The position numbers and the translations under genes were made by a program. Shown piece by piece: positions 1-8,934 of a stretch of DNA of 64,000 nucleotides. Every line of letters starts with the position of its first letter. Positions within the stretch are counted from its first letter, which is position 1. The notes beneath the pieces were generated by a model that was given only the letters and a program-made list of their open reading frames with translations, was not told where the DNA came from and searched no databases. This DNA comes from Streptantibioticus ferralitis (GTDB taxonomy: Bacteria; Actinomycetota; Actinomycetes; Streptomycetales; Streptomycetaceae), in the NCBI RefSeq assembly GCF_029223525.1, contig NZ_JARHTQ010000016.1, positions 114,929 to 178,928 of the forward strand. Direction: 5' to 3'.

Positions 1-1
1 C

Positions 2-1150
2 ACCCTGGTCGGCGCAGAGCCCCACCTGCCCTACGACCGCCCGCCCCTGTCCAAACAGGTCCTCGCCGGAACCTGGGACCCCGACCGCGCCCAACTGCCC
101 GCCGCCGCACAACTCGACGGCCTCGACATCGAGTTGCTGATGAAACAGGAGGCCGTCGGCCTGCGCCCGGCGGAACGTGTGGTCCAGCTGCGCGACGGGG
201 AACGGTTGCGCTACGACACGCTGGTGATCGCCACCGGACTGCGGCCACGATGGCTCCCCGGTTCGCGGCAACTGGACGGGGTGCATGTGGTGCGCACGCT
301 GGATGATGCGCTCGCCCTGCGGCAGACCCTGCGGCAGGGCCCGCGCCTGGTCGTCGTCGGCGGCGGTTTCATCGGCATGGAAGTCGCCGCCACCGCCCGG
401 AGTCTGGGCGTGGAGGTGACGGTGGTCGACCCCCATGCCCATCCCCTGGCCGGTCGGCTCGGCGGCGTGGTGGGCGACGCGGTGCTGGGACTCCACCGCG
501 ACCACGGCGTCCGCTTCCGCCTCGGGCAACGCGTCTCAGGACTCGCGGCCGATGGCAACCGCAGCGTCGTCGGCGTCCTCCTCGCGGACGGCTCCGTGAT
601 CGACGCCGACGCGGTGGTCCTCGGCTTGGGCTCGATCCCGACCACGCAGTGGTTGAAGGGCAGCGGAGTCCCGGTCGGCGACGGGGTGTTGTGCGACCAG
701 TACTGCGCCGCCGCACCGGGCATCTACGCGGTCGGCGACATCGCCAACTGGCTCGATGTGCACTCCGGTCGGCGCCGCAGGGTCGAGCACCGCACCAACG
801 CCAGTGAACAGGCGGTCGCCGTCGCCCGGAACATCCTCGCCGACCACGACAAGCAGACCGCCTACACGCCCACCCCGTATCTGTGGTCGGACCAGTTCGA
901 CTGCCGGATCCAGTGCTATGGCTGGGCCGACGAGGGCCAGGAGGTGCACGTGGTCGAAGGAGATCCGGCGGGGCGCAAGTTCATCGCCCTCCACCGCGAC
1001 CACGGCCGCGTCATGGCGGTGGTCGGGATGAACTCCGCCCGTGGCATGCGCAGCCACCTCGGCGCACTCGGCAGCACCGCCGACCCTGTCGGTCCGAGTA
1101 GGGCCCAGGTCGTCAACCCGGCCTCCACCCGCGGTCAAACCGCGGACTGA
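2..1150 (+). CDS. FAD/NAD(P)-dependent ferredoxin reductase-type oxidoreductase, 5' end outside window
   Basis: The frame is open from base 2, so the gene begins upstream of the window. The first visible residues include YDRPPLSKQ, the FAD-domain signature of ferredoxin/rubredoxin reductases that serve P450 or dioxygenase electron chains. A second Rossmann motif, VVVGGGFIGMEVA (about 349-390), binds NAD(P)H. IYAVGDIANW (about 721-750) is the usual FAD-contacting motif before the C-terminal reductase domain. The reaction expected from the family is transfer of electrons from NAD(P)H through FAD to a small ferredoxin. The partner ferredoxin or oxygenase is not visible here. Family assignment is firm; the redox partner is unknown. 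Confidence 0.9.
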   Translation, partial: TLVGAEPHLPYDRPPLSKQVLAGTWDPDRAQLPAAAQLDGLDIELLMKQEAVGLRPAERVVQLRDGERLRYDTLVIATGLRPRWLPGSRQLDGVHVVRTLDDALALRQTLRQGPRLVVVGGGFIGMEVAATARSLGVEVTVVDPHAHPLAGRLGGVVGDAVLGLHRDHGVRFRLGQRVSGLAADGNRSVVGVLLADGSVIDADAVVLGLGSIPTTQWLKGSGVPVGDGVLCDQYCAAAPGIYAVGDIANWLDVHSGRRRRVEHRTNASEQAVAVARNILADHDKQTAYTPTPYLWSDQFDCRIQCYGWADEGQEVHVVEGDPAGRKFIALHRDHGRVMAVVGMNSARGMRSHLGALGSTADPVGPSRAQVVNPASTRGQTAD

Positions 1151-1250
1151 GGCCCACCCGGTACCGCCCCGCCTACGGTGAATTCCGGTCGATGAAAGCG
1201 GCGACAGCCGATCGACAAGAAAGTCCGACATCAAGGCAAGGAGGCCCACC

Positions 1251-1418
1251 ATGTTTATCGCCCACTACATCTCCGGATGGCTCGGCATCCCGGCCGGAAT
1301 CGTGATCGCCGCCCTGTTCATCCTGCGCAAGCGCGGCAAGGCGCTACAAGCCCGCCGCAAGCAGGCCCGAGCCGCCAACGCCAGCCGGCCCGCACCGGTG
1401 AATCCCACCGAGCAGTGA
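1251..1418 (+). CDS. small single-pass membrane protein, 55 aa
   Basis: ATG at 1251 is preceded by a good ribosome binding site (AAGGAGG, 1237-1243). The 55-residue product has one hydrophobic segment (about residues 10-25, GWLGIPAGIVIAALFI) followed by a strongly basic tail (RKRGKALQARRKQAR), so it is predicted to be N-out/C-in in the membrane by the positive-inside rule. Codon use matches the neighbours. No family is recognised. It lies between the reductase gene and the leftmost att-like repeat, so it probably belongs to the resident chromosome. Confidence 0.6.
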   Translation: MFIAHYISGWLGIPAGIVIAALFILRKRGKALQARRKQARAANASRPAPVNPTEQ

Positions 1419-1489
1419 CCGAACGAAGCGGCGTCCACCGGCCCCGCGTCCGGGCCCCAATCGGCGCCCCCCGGAAAGACTTAGACAAC

Positions 1490-1569
1490 AACCAAGCCCC
1501 AGGTCGCTGACCTGGGGCTTCGTCATGGACCGGGTGACGGGAATCAAACCCGCGCTATGAGCCTGGGAC
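1490..1569. repeat. diverged att-like copy: tRNA-Gly 3' half plus terminator hairpin (left end of older element)
   Basis: Bases 1526-1569 match the 3' half of tRNA-Gly(CCC) at 57541-57584 with about six mismatches. Next to it lies a hairpin (AAGCCCCAGGT ... ACCTGGGGCTT, about 1493-1519) flanked by GACAACAA, the same arrangement as at 22240-22324 and 57494-57584. The sequence beyond 1569 does not continue as a tRNA, so this is a fragment. I read it as the old left attachment site of the decayed element ending at 22.3 kb. Confidence 0.7.
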
Positions 1570-1711
1570 TCACGGGTGCGTACGGCGCCCATCGCCTTAC
1601 TGGCCCGCACAGACGCCTGTGGGGCCCGCACTCCCGCAGCATCTCCGATTGCCACCGCCGACCGATGTCATTGCTTGCCCCCGGCGCCTGACAATCCCCG
1701 CAGAAAGGCGC

Positions 1712-3370
1712 TCAGTTGGAGAAGTCCTGGGTGAGCCAGACCGTGCCGTTGGGGTCCCGGTAGACGGCAATGCCGACGTGGGTGAACGTGCTGCTGAGGA
1801 TGTTCTGGCGGTGGCCGTCGTTGGGCGGTTGCTCGTTCAACATGGCCTGCGTGAGGTTGACGGCGGCCGTGGCGATCTGCTGGGCATCCGGTCCCGCGGA
1901 TGCCTGCCCGATGTTCTCTCCTGCGGCGCCCCACTGGACGCCCGCAGCTGTCTCCCTGCCTCCCAGCGGGGCTTCGCCTGGGCACTGGTGGGAGAGGCCG
2001 CATCCGTTGTCCATCGCGGAGTTGTGTCCGGTCGCGCTGTGGGTGAGGCCGGTGGTGATGGTGTAGGGCGGCAGGCCGTGGGCGGCTCGTGCCTGGTTGA
2101 TCAGGGCGAGGACCTGCGCGGCCGGGTCGGATTCGGCGAGCGGCCGGGTGGCTGGCGGGTTCGAGGCGGTGGGGGTCGGTGTGGCCGTCGGGGACGGTTC
2201 GGCTGTGCGCGGCGCGACGGTCGGTGTCCGGCTCGGGGAGGCCGTGGGCGGGTGGGTGGTCGGGTGCGAAGGGGTATGCGGTGGCGCGCTGGCTATCGGC
2301 GCCGTCTTCACCAGCACCGGCTGGGTGGCGGCGGTGGAGTTCACCGTGTGGTGGTCGTCCGGTGAGCCGAGAGCCACGGATATCACGGTGGCCGCAGCCG
2401 TCACCGCGGCGCCTCCAGCGAGCATGTGCGCGCCTCGGGGCCGGACCCTCGGACGGCGGTGGCCGCCGAACTGCCTGCCACCCCGGCTGCTCGGGCGGTG
2501 TGCCGCATGCCGTGCCACCGTCGGGGGCCTGGTGTTCGAACCGCTCAACTGGACCGCTGGGCTGAAGAGCGGGCCGCCGTGGCCTGCTTGGGCCGCGGAC
2601 CAGGCCAGAGCGGCGGTCGGTGGTACCAGAGCGATGCCGACGAGGAGGCTTTGCGCCGGTATCAGGGTGCTGCGCCGACCTGAGCAGGCCCTGCAGTCGC
2701 GGACATGGCGGGATATGCGCTTGCGCCACAGCGTGGACGGAACACCGTCCCACCGTGCCACGACGGGCTCCAACCGCGGACAGCGCGATGTCGCCGACAG
2801 CGCGCGCACCACCAACCGGGCGGCCTCCAGCTGCGCCTTCATCCGCTGCACCCGGACCGCGACGAACCGCGACGGCAGCTTCAAGGCGGCGGCCACTTCC
2901 GAGCGGGTCAGCTCACCTGCGGCCTCCAGCCACCACAACGACAGCAGCGCGCGATCGTCCTCGTCGAGCCACCGGGTCGCCTCGGCGACCTCCCGGCGCT
3001 GACCGGAAAGCCCCAGGCGGATGATGGTCAGATCGACGAAGTCCGCTCCAGGATCGGCCAGTTCGACCACCTCGTCGACCCTGCTATCCCTGGCCGACGC
3101 CTGTTTGCTGTGCCAGTGCCGACGTATCTCGTTCATCGTCACGGCCACCAGCCAGGCGCGGAAGCGGTGGGGTTTGCGAAGGCCGGCCATTCCGTCCAGT
3201 GCGCGCAGCATGGTCTCCTGCACCACGTCGTCGACATCCGCGTGACCGTGCAGTGCGCGTCCGACGATGTTGTAGACCAGCGGTAGATATTCGGCGATCA
3301 GCTCGTTCTGCGCCCGCTCGTCCCCTGCCTGCGCGTTCGCGACGACCGTGGCCTCACGCTCTGGTGTCAT
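1712..3370 (-). CDS. sigma-70 family (ECF-like) factor fused to a membrane-anchored CAP/SCP domain
   Basis: The N-terminal about 190 residues are an ECF-type sigma factor: region 2 (IAEYLPLVYNIVGRAL ... VDDVVQETMLRA) and a region 4 helix-turn-helix (about 125-185). Next comes a Cys/His cluster (C, then HVRDCRACSG) resembling a zinc anti-sigma module, then a hydrophobic segment (MLAGGAAVTAAATVISVALG), a Pro/Thr/Ser-rich linker of about 80 residues, and a C-terminal CAP (SCP/PR-1) domain from ALINQARAAHG to WLTQDFSN. The design suggests an external CAP sensor tethered to its own cytoplasmic sigma factor. ATG at 3370 has a GAGGA site 5-6 nt upstream and is preferred over a TTG eight codons earlier. 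Domain calls are confident; the signalling role is inferred. Confidence 0.8.
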   Translation of the reverse strand: MTPEREATVVANAQAGDERAQNELIAEYLPLVYNIVGRALHGHADVDDVVQETMLRALDGMAGLRKPHRFRAWLVAVTMNEIRRHWHSKQASARDSRVDEVVELADPGADFVDLTIIRLGLSGQRREVAEATRWLDEDDRALLSLWWLEAAGELTRSEVAAALKLPSRFVAVRVQRMKAQLEAARLVVRALSATSRCPRLEPVVARWDGVPSTLWRKRISRHVRDCRACSGRRSTLIPAQSLLVGIALVPPTAALAWSAAQAGHGGPLFSPAVQLSGSNTRPPTVARHAAHRPSSRGGRQFGGHRRPRVRPRGAHMLAGGAAVTAAATVISVALGSPDDHHTVNSTAATQPVLVKTAPIASAPPHTPSHPTTHPPTASPSRTPTVAPRTAEPSPTATPTPTASNPPATRPLAESDPAAQVLALINQARAAHGLPPYTITTGLTHSATGHNSAMDNGCGLSHQCPGEAPLGGRETAAGVQWGAAGENIGQASAGPDAQQIATAAVNLTQAMLNEQPPNDGHRQNILSSTFTHVGIAVYRDPNGTVWLTQDFSN

Positions 3371-4178
3371 TTCCGTCCTCGCTCCCTGTCGCAACGTGTC
3401 CGCATGCCTTCGATACCTGGGAGACCCTGACAGGGCAGGCCGGATAACAGAAACCTTGAAATTCTTCTCCGGGCTTCTCTGGAGCCCCTCGACGAGTCGC
3501 CTAATTCCGCCACATCAGTGCCACATTGCCGGTGTTGTAAGGACATTTAGGCCCTCTGCCGGGTTTGCCGCGCGCCATCGGCGATGACGTCACGCGCCGT
3601 TGTGGATTGGCTGCGGTGTGCATCGCGATTGAATGGCGCAAGTGCCGGCAATGTGCTGCGAGCTGCGGCGCCGCAGGCCGCACGGCCCCTCCAGGCCCGC
3701 GTCCCGACCAACAGAGGTTGTGACGTAGGCCACTTGGGGCTTGATCGGAGCGCCTGACCCGGCTAACTTCCTCTGCTCATTGGACATGCCTTCGAAAGCG
3801 TCCAGTTCACTACAGCTCCGGCAGCTCTGAATTCCTCAGGGGCGCTGCCGATTTCCCCCCACGTTCCGGGACCGCCCGCGAAGCATTCGCCGTTGTCAAA
3901 CGATGCGCCGCGGACTGTTCCCATCACCTCAGGCAGGTAGGGCCGTTGTTGACTTCGTCTCGATCGCGCGGAAACCACGTACGGCGCGTCTTCACCGGCT
4001 GACCGCCAAGGCAAGTACCCACGTCCATCCCCCCCGTTGGGCAACGCGCTGGCACGCGGCGGGGCTTGACGACACATACCCACCGGCGCTGGGGCACCGG
4101 CCCGTTCGGCTTTCAGGGGCGCTCCGAAGGCGTCCATTCCAGGCTGTCAGGCACATGCCATCCCGAAGGAGAACATCA
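3371..4178. other. 808-bp intergenic region, no supported gene
   Basis: This divergent region separates the sigma-CAP gene from the papain-like protease gene. Short reading frames occur on both strands, but none has a convincing ribosome binding site or recognisable product. An in-frame extension of the protease frame back to 3903 lacks a start signal. It should contain the promoters of both flanking genes, which I could not locate with confidence. Confidence 0.5.
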
Positions 4179-5159
4179 ATGTCTCGTGCTTCCCACAAGT
4201 GGAAGACCATCAGCGGTAAGGCACGTGCTGCCATCGCGCTTGCCTCGGCCGGGACGATCGTGGCCGTGGCCGTCGGGGTCTCCTCGGCGAGCACCGTCGT
4301 GCCCGGTCACGACCAGGCCCCCAGTCAGGCACCGCGGGCTGCGAGCGGAAAAAGGCACCCGTTCGGTCTCGGCGCTGTGCCGTCCAAGTCGGCGTGGCGC
4401 CAGTCCATGCTGCGTCAGTCCGTCGAGCCACGACTGGAGGCCACCGCTCCGCGGCCGACCATCGACGCCACCAAGCCGAAGAAGAAGCGCCAGGCCCTTC
4501 CCGCCAGCGTCGATCTGACCAAGTACGCCGCCACGCCAGGCGATCAGGGCCAGGTCGGCGCCTGCGTCGCGTGGTCCATCGACTACTCGGCCTACAGCAT
4601 CCTGGAGCACGAGCAGGGGATCTCCGGCGGACCCCAGGCGCCCATGTACACCTACTCCCAGATCGTCCAGGGACAGAACGTGGGCACCTCGCCGGAGCAG
4701 CACTTCCAGATCGCCACCACGCAAGGAGTCGACTCCAAGTCCGACTACTCGCAGGGCGACTTCGACTACACCACCCAACCGACCGCGAACGAGATAGCCA
4801 ACGCGGCGAAGTGGAAGCTGTCCGGTTACACCCCGCTGCACACGGGCAACCAGATCAAGAACGATGTGGAATCGGCCCTCAGCCAGCGGGAGCCGGTCAC
4901 CATCGCGATTCCGGTGTACGACAGCTTCTTCTACCTCACCCGGCAGCAGGCCGCTTCCTACGCGTACTACCCGGCCTCCGGCGAACAGTTCGCGGGCGGC
5001 CATGAGATCACCATCGTCGGCTACAACAGCAAGGGCGTGCGGGTCGAGAACTCCTGGGGCAGGGGCTGGGGCGACCACGGATACATCAACCTCTCCTGGA
5101 ACTACCTGGCCAACCAGGTATGGGAAGCCAACGCCGTCGGCAAGCTCATCAAGCGGTGA
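4179..5159 (+). CDS. secreted papain-family (C1A) cysteine protease
   Basis: The 326-residue product starts at ATG 4179 after GAAGGAG. Residues 1-38 look like a Sec signal peptide: a basic N-region, a hydrophobic core AAIALASAGTIVAVAVGV and a small-residue cleavage zone. A propeptide-like Lys/Arg-rich stretch (KPKKKRQALP, about 99-108) precedes the mature domain. The papain active site is complete: GDQGQVGACVAWS with Cys129, GGHEITIVGY with His275 and NSWGRGWGDHGYI with Asn291. It therefore should be an active exported thiol protease. It is close to a penicillin-binding protein gene on the opposite strand; a link to wall remodelling is possible but not shown. Confidence 0.88.
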   Translation: MSRASHKWKTISGKARAAIALASAGTIVAVAVGVSSASTVVPGHDQAPSQAPRAASGKRHPFGLGAVPSKSAWRQSMLRQSVEPRLEATAPRPTIDATKPKKKRQALPASVDLTKYAATPGDQGQVGACVAWSIDYSAYSILEHEQGISGGPQAPMYTYSQIVQGQNVGTSPEQHFQIATTQGVDSKSDYSQGDFDYTTQPTANEIANAAKWKLSGYTPLHTGNQIKNDVESALSQREPVTIAIPVYDSFFYLTRQQAASYAYYPASGEQFAGGHEITIVGYNSKGVRVENSWGRGWGDHGYINLSWNYLANQVWEANAVGKLIKR

Positions 5160-5365
5160 GGTCTCAGCAGGGCCGACTCGGCTGAACGGTCCGTCCTCGT
5201 CGGGGCTGGCCGCATTGCCGCGGGCAGCCCCGACGGTGGCGGCCACCGCACACCGCCTTCCCGTACCTCGGTTGCCCGTCGCTTACCGCCGCTGCTGGTG
5301 TGGCAGGGGCGTGCGACGGGCAACCGCGGCGGTTCCGCATGTCGGCGAGTACCCGCGGTGGGGAA

Positions 5366-7699
5366 TCAGTGGCACTTGTGGCGGCAGGTGGGGTTGGTGG
5401 TGGTCCGCCGGGGGACGGTCGTCCGTTTGGAGGTGCTGTCCTTCTTGGCCGGAGGCGTTGCTGAAGGGGAGGGGGAGGGGGACGGGACACCGGGTTCGTT
5501 GGTGCCGGGTCCGAGTGGAGCAGGGGTGGGGAAGGGGGCATCGGGCTGGCCGACCAGGGCGGCATGCATGTACTGGGTCCAGATCTCGGTGGGAATGTCG
5601 CCGCCGAACACCTTCTGCAGGCCGCCGACGCCCTCCAGGGAGAGCAGCTGCGGGTGGTTCGGGTCCTCTCGGAAGAGGGCTATGGAGGTGGAGAGTTGGG
5701 GGGTGTAGCCGGTGAACCAGGCCGACTGGTAGTCGTCGGTGGTGCCGGTCTTGCCCGCGGCGGTGCGGCCGAGTGCCTGGGCCTTGGTTCCGGTGCCGCG
5801 CGTGATGACACCACGCAGGACGTCGGTCACGTTGTCGGCGACCGCCGCGGGCAGAGCCCGCAGGGGTGTGGGCGGCGTGAAGTCGGTCAGCGGGCTGCCG
5901 TCGTAGGTCACCTTCGCCACCGAGTAGGGGTCGGTGTGCATGCCGTTGGCGGCGAAGGTCGCGTAGGCACCGGCCATCCGGATGGCACTCGGTGTCGAGG
6001 TGCCGATGAAGAACCCTGCGCTGGGGGAGGCGAGGCTGTGGGCACGCAGGCCAAGGCCTTCCGCCGTCGTCGCCACGTTGCGGTAGCCGACGTCTTCGCC
6101 CAGTTGCACGTACGGGGTGTTGACCGACTGCTCCATCGCCTTGCGCAGGTCGATGTAGTTCCAGGGGTAGTTGGTGTCGTTGTGCTGGTGGAGGAACCCG
6201 GTGGGGTCCTTGGTGTCGGTGACGTAGTTGCCCTGCTGGTCCTTGATCTGGATGCCGTCGTCACCGTTGAACTTGCTGTCCGGGGTGATCGGTTCCGCGG
6301 GCTTGCCGGGTTGCAGCACGGCTCCGTGCTGGAGCGCGGCGGCGAGGACGATCGGCTTGAAGGTCGAGCCGACCGGGACGCCTGAGGTGTCGGCGTTGTT
6401 CGCGTAGTGGGCCTGGTCGAAGCCGGGACCGCCGTAGACGGCCACGATCCTTCCGTTCGTGGGATCGATGGAGGCTGCTCCGATCTGGACGTTGCGGTCG
6501 ACGGACCGGTGTGCGGGGTCGAGGCGTTGCCTGCTCACCTTGTCGACGGCCTGGTTCAGCTCCGTGGTCCGCTGTCTGTCGAACGTGGTGTAGATCTGGT
6601 AACCGCCCCTGCTCAGGCCCTTGTCGGTGATGTTCTTGTCGTGCTCCTGCAGATAAGACCTGGCCAGTTCGGCCAGGTAGCCGGTCTGGCCGTGCAGCCC
6701 TGAGCCGGGTGTCCACTTCGTGGGCGTGGGGAAGTCGGCGGCGGTGTACTTGGCCCGCTGCGCCGGTGTCAGCCTGCCGATCGTCGCCATCCGGTCGAGC
6801 ACCCAGGACCAGCGCTTCTCCGCCTGTGCCCGGGCCTTTGGGTCGGAGTCCGCGTACTGGTAGAGGCTCGGCTCGTTGACCGCGGCGGCGAGGAAGGCTC
6901 CCTGGCTGACGTTCAGTTTCTGCACCGGGAGGTTGAAGTACATGCGGGAGGCGGCCTGCACGCCGTTGGCCTGCCGGCCGAAGAAGCAAGTGTTCAGGTA
7001 GCCCTGGAGCACCTGTTGCTTGGACATGGCAGCGCCGACCTTGGCTGAGATCAGCAGTTCCTTGAACTTGCGGGTGATCGTCTGCGACTGGTCGAGGTAG
7101 GTGTTCTTGACGAACTGCTGGGTGATCGTCGAACCGGACTGGACGGAACCGCCCTCGGCCATGTGCATCACGGCGCGCAGGATGCCCTGCGGGTCAATGC
7201 CCGGGTCGGTGTAGAAAGAGGTGTTCTCCGCAGCCAGGAAGTCCCACTGCACGTCCAGCGGCACCTGGTCGAGGGTGGCGTTCTCCCGGTTGACACTGCC
7301 GTCGGTCGCCAGCACCGTGCCGTCGGACCAGTAGTAGACGTTGTTCTGCAGCAGCGTTGACGGGTTGGGGTTGGGGATGGTGACCGTGGCGTAGGCACAA
7401 CCGACGGCTGCCACCACGGAGCCGGAGCAGAGCAGGAGCCCCGCCAGTATCTGCCGCACCGACGGCAGCCAGCGGCGCGGGCCGGTCCTGCCCCGACGCG
7501 GGTAGTCGATCCACCGGCGCTGGGACGGCGCCGTCCTCGGGACGCGGCGTTCTGCGCGAGGCTCGGAAGGCCGCTGGTTCCCTGAGGCACGGTTGCCCAG
7601 GGCTCGGCTGGCCAGGGCTCGGCTGCCCCGGACCAGGTGTCTGAGGACGGGCCTTGCGCCGTTGTCGCGCTGCGGCGGTCGTCGCCGGTTTCCGCTCAT
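5366..7699 (-). CDS. bifunctional class A penicillin-binding protein (transglycosylase/transpeptidase)
   Basis: The 777-residue protein polymerises and cross-links peptidoglycan outside the membrane. After a basic cytoplasmic tail, a membrane segment spans about residues 83-107. A GT51 domain follows, with AAENTSF (Glu159 is the likely catalytic residue) and GSTITQQFVKN (about 189-199). The penicillin-binding domain has STFK (nucleophile Ser445), SVN (525-527) and KTGTT (650-654). The C-terminus is a Pro/Ser tail typical of actinomycete homologues. The GT51 first motif is EN-TSF rather than the usual ED-RF-type, a mild deviation. It starts at ATG 7699, 8 nt after the stop of a small Gly/Tyr-rich ORF, suggesting co-translation. 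Confidence 0.92.
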   Translation of the reverse strand: MSGNRRRPPQRDNGARPVLRHLVRGSRALASRALGNRASGNQRPSEPRAERRVPRTAPSQRRWIDYPRRGRTGPRRWLPSVRQILAGLLLCSGSVVAAVGCAYATVTIPNPNPSTLLQNNVYYWSDGTVLATDGSVNRENATLDQVPLDVQWDFLAAENTSFYTDPGIDPQGILRAVMHMAEGGSVQSGSTITQQFVKNTYLDQSQTITRKFKELLISAKVGAAMSKQQVLQGYLNTCFFGRQANGVQAASRMYFNLPVQKLNVSQGAFLAAAVNEPSLYQYADSDPKARAQAEKRWSWVLDRMATIGRLTPAQRAKYTAADFPTPTKWTPGSGLHGQTGYLAELARSYLQEHDKNITDKGLSRGGYQIYTTFDRQRTTELNQAVDKVSRQRLDPAHRSVDRNVQIGAASIDPTNGRIVAVYGGPGFDQAHYANNADTSGVPVGSTFKPIVLAAALQHGAVLQPGKPAEPITPDSKFNGDDGIQIKDQQGNYVTDTKDPTGFLHQHNDTNYPWNYIDLRKAMEQSVNTPYVQLGEDVGYRNVATTAEGLGLRAHSLASPSAGFFIGTSTPSAIRMAGAYATFAANGMHTDPYSVAKVTYDGSPLTDFTPPTPLRALPAAVADNVTDVLRGVITRGTGTKAQALGRTAAGKTGTTDDYQSAWFTGYTPQLSTSIALFREDPNHPQLLSLEGVGGLQKVFGGDIPTEIWTQYMHAALVGQPDAPFPTPAPLGPGTNEPGVPSPSPSPSATPPAKKDSTSKRTTVPRRTTTNPTCRHKCH

Positions 7700-7706
7700 G
7701 ACTCAG

Positions 7707-8126
7707 TCACCGTCCTCTCAGTACCACTGCGGCGTTTCGTGCTGGGCGGGTTGCGGGTTGCGGGTTGCCGAGCCGCTGGGGGCAAAGTGGCCCCACGGAG
7801 CGTCCGGTGCCTGGTCGGGCCAGGCCTGTGCCGGGTCGAAGGCGGGGCGGGGTGCCGGGGGGTGTGCCGTCGGGGCCATACCATGCCGCTTCGGTGTGAA
7901 ATGCACCGTCCGCGTACTCTCCAGGTCTTTTGCCGATCCATGGGAGGAGTTGCTCCGGGTCCCAGGGCATCGTGATCGTGTCGGTGGTGGCACTGGCGCC
8001 GCACTCGTATCCGGAGCCGTATCCCGAGCCGTATGCGGAGCCGTATCCGGAGCCGTACGGGTGCGAGCGCCCGCTGCTGTACGGGTCGTTTCCATACGTG
8101 CTGCCGCTTTCGTCCGTCCACTGCAC
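7707..8126 (-). CDS. small Gly/Tyr/Ser-repeat protein of unknown function upstream of the PBP gene
   Basis: The predicted 139-residue product starts at GTG 8126 with AGGGGA about 8 nt upstream. It contains an imperfect YGSGYGSAYGSG repeat (about residues 20-32), then an ordered segment (TMPWDPEQLLPWIGKRPGEY) and a Pro-rich tail. Third codon positions are strongly G/C in this frame, supporting coding. The stop lies 8 nt from the PBP start, so the two are probably one transcript. No signal peptide or known domain is visible, and the start is uncertain. It could serve as a cytoplasmic partner or leader of the PBP; this is conjecture from position only. Confidence 0.5.
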   Translation of the reverse strand: MQWTDESGSTYGNDPYSSGRSHPYGSGYGSAYGSGYGSGYECGASATTDTITMPWDPEQLLPWIGKRPGEYADGAFHTEAAWYGPDGTPPGTPPRLRPGTGLARPGTGRSVGPLCPQRLGNPQPATRPARNAAVVLRGR

Positions 8127-8286
8127 TGGCTGCGTCCCCTGTCCTGACCGACCCGCTTGGCCGACCGCACATAGAGAGCCAATGCGGCTGCGGGTGTTAC
8201 ACCTCGGCCCGTGCCGCCGACACAAGGTGTGAGAAAGCGGGAGGAATCAGATCGACAGCGCGGCGGCGCCCCAGGCATGAGGCAGG

Positions 8287-8934
8287 ATGGCCGCCGTGCG
8301 CGAGGCGAGCAGAGGCCCGACGGCCAGGGACCGGCAGCGGGACGCTGCCGCTCTCTCGGATGCCGTGCACGCCGCGCAGGCCGGTGACGAGGAAGCCTTC
8401 CGCCGGCTCTACCGGGCGGTGCACCCGATGCTGCTGCGCTATGTGCGCACGCTGGTGGGCGGCGCCGATGCCGAGGACGTCATGTCCGAGGCATGGCTCC
8501 ACATCGCACGTGACCTCGGCTCTTTCCGGGGGAATGCCGAAGGATTCCGGGGCTGGGCCGCCAAGGTGGCCCGCAACCGGGCGCTCGACCATCTGCGGCG
8601 CACTGGTCGCAGACCCCTGATAGGTGGCGACGAGAGCGACCTGCGGGAGCTGCCGTCGAACTCCGACACGGCAGATGAGGCGCTCGAAACGATATCGACC
8701 CAGCGCGCGCTGGCCCTGATCGCCAGCCTGCCCCGCGAGCAGGGCGAGGCCGTGCTGCTGCGGGTCGTGCTGGGGCTGGACGCCAAGCACGCGGGGCGGG
8801 TGCTGGGCAAACGCCCGGGCGCGGTGCGCGTCTGCGCCTACCGGGGGGTTCGGCGTTTGGCCGAGGTGCTGCGCACCGGCCGGACGCCACAACCGGTCCT
8901 GGGCCGAGCGTCGATGCAGGAGGACACCGCGTGA
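8287..8934 (+). CDS. ECF-type RNA polymerase sigma factor
   Basis: The 215-residue product has sigma region 2 (EEAFRRLYRAVHPMLLRYVRTLVGG ... AEDVMSEAWLHIARD, FRGWAAKVARNRALDHLRR) and a region 4 helix-turn-helix (SLPREQGEAVLLRVVLGLDAKHAG, about 155-195). The length fits two-region ECF factors. The downstream gene starts inside its stop codon (GTGA), a classic sigma/anti-sigma arrangement, so the membrane protein that follows is the likely regulator. Target promoters are unknown. Confidence 0.88.
   Translation: MAAVREASRGPTARDRQRDAAALSDAVHAAQAGDEEAFRRLYRAVHPMLLRYVRTLVGGADAEDVMSEAWLHIARDLGSFRGNAEGFRGWAAKVARNRALDHLRRTGRRPLIGGDESDLRELPSNSDTADEALETISTQRALALIASLPREQGEAVLLRVVLGLDAKHAGRVLGKRPGAVRVCAYRGVRRLAEVLRTGRTPQPVLGRASMQEDTA

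Noticed and set aside
1526..1600. Possible functional tRNA at the leftmost repeat
   Set aside because: The 3' half and CCA are present, but no 5' sequence pairs to form the acceptor stem and D arm; it is an att fragment.
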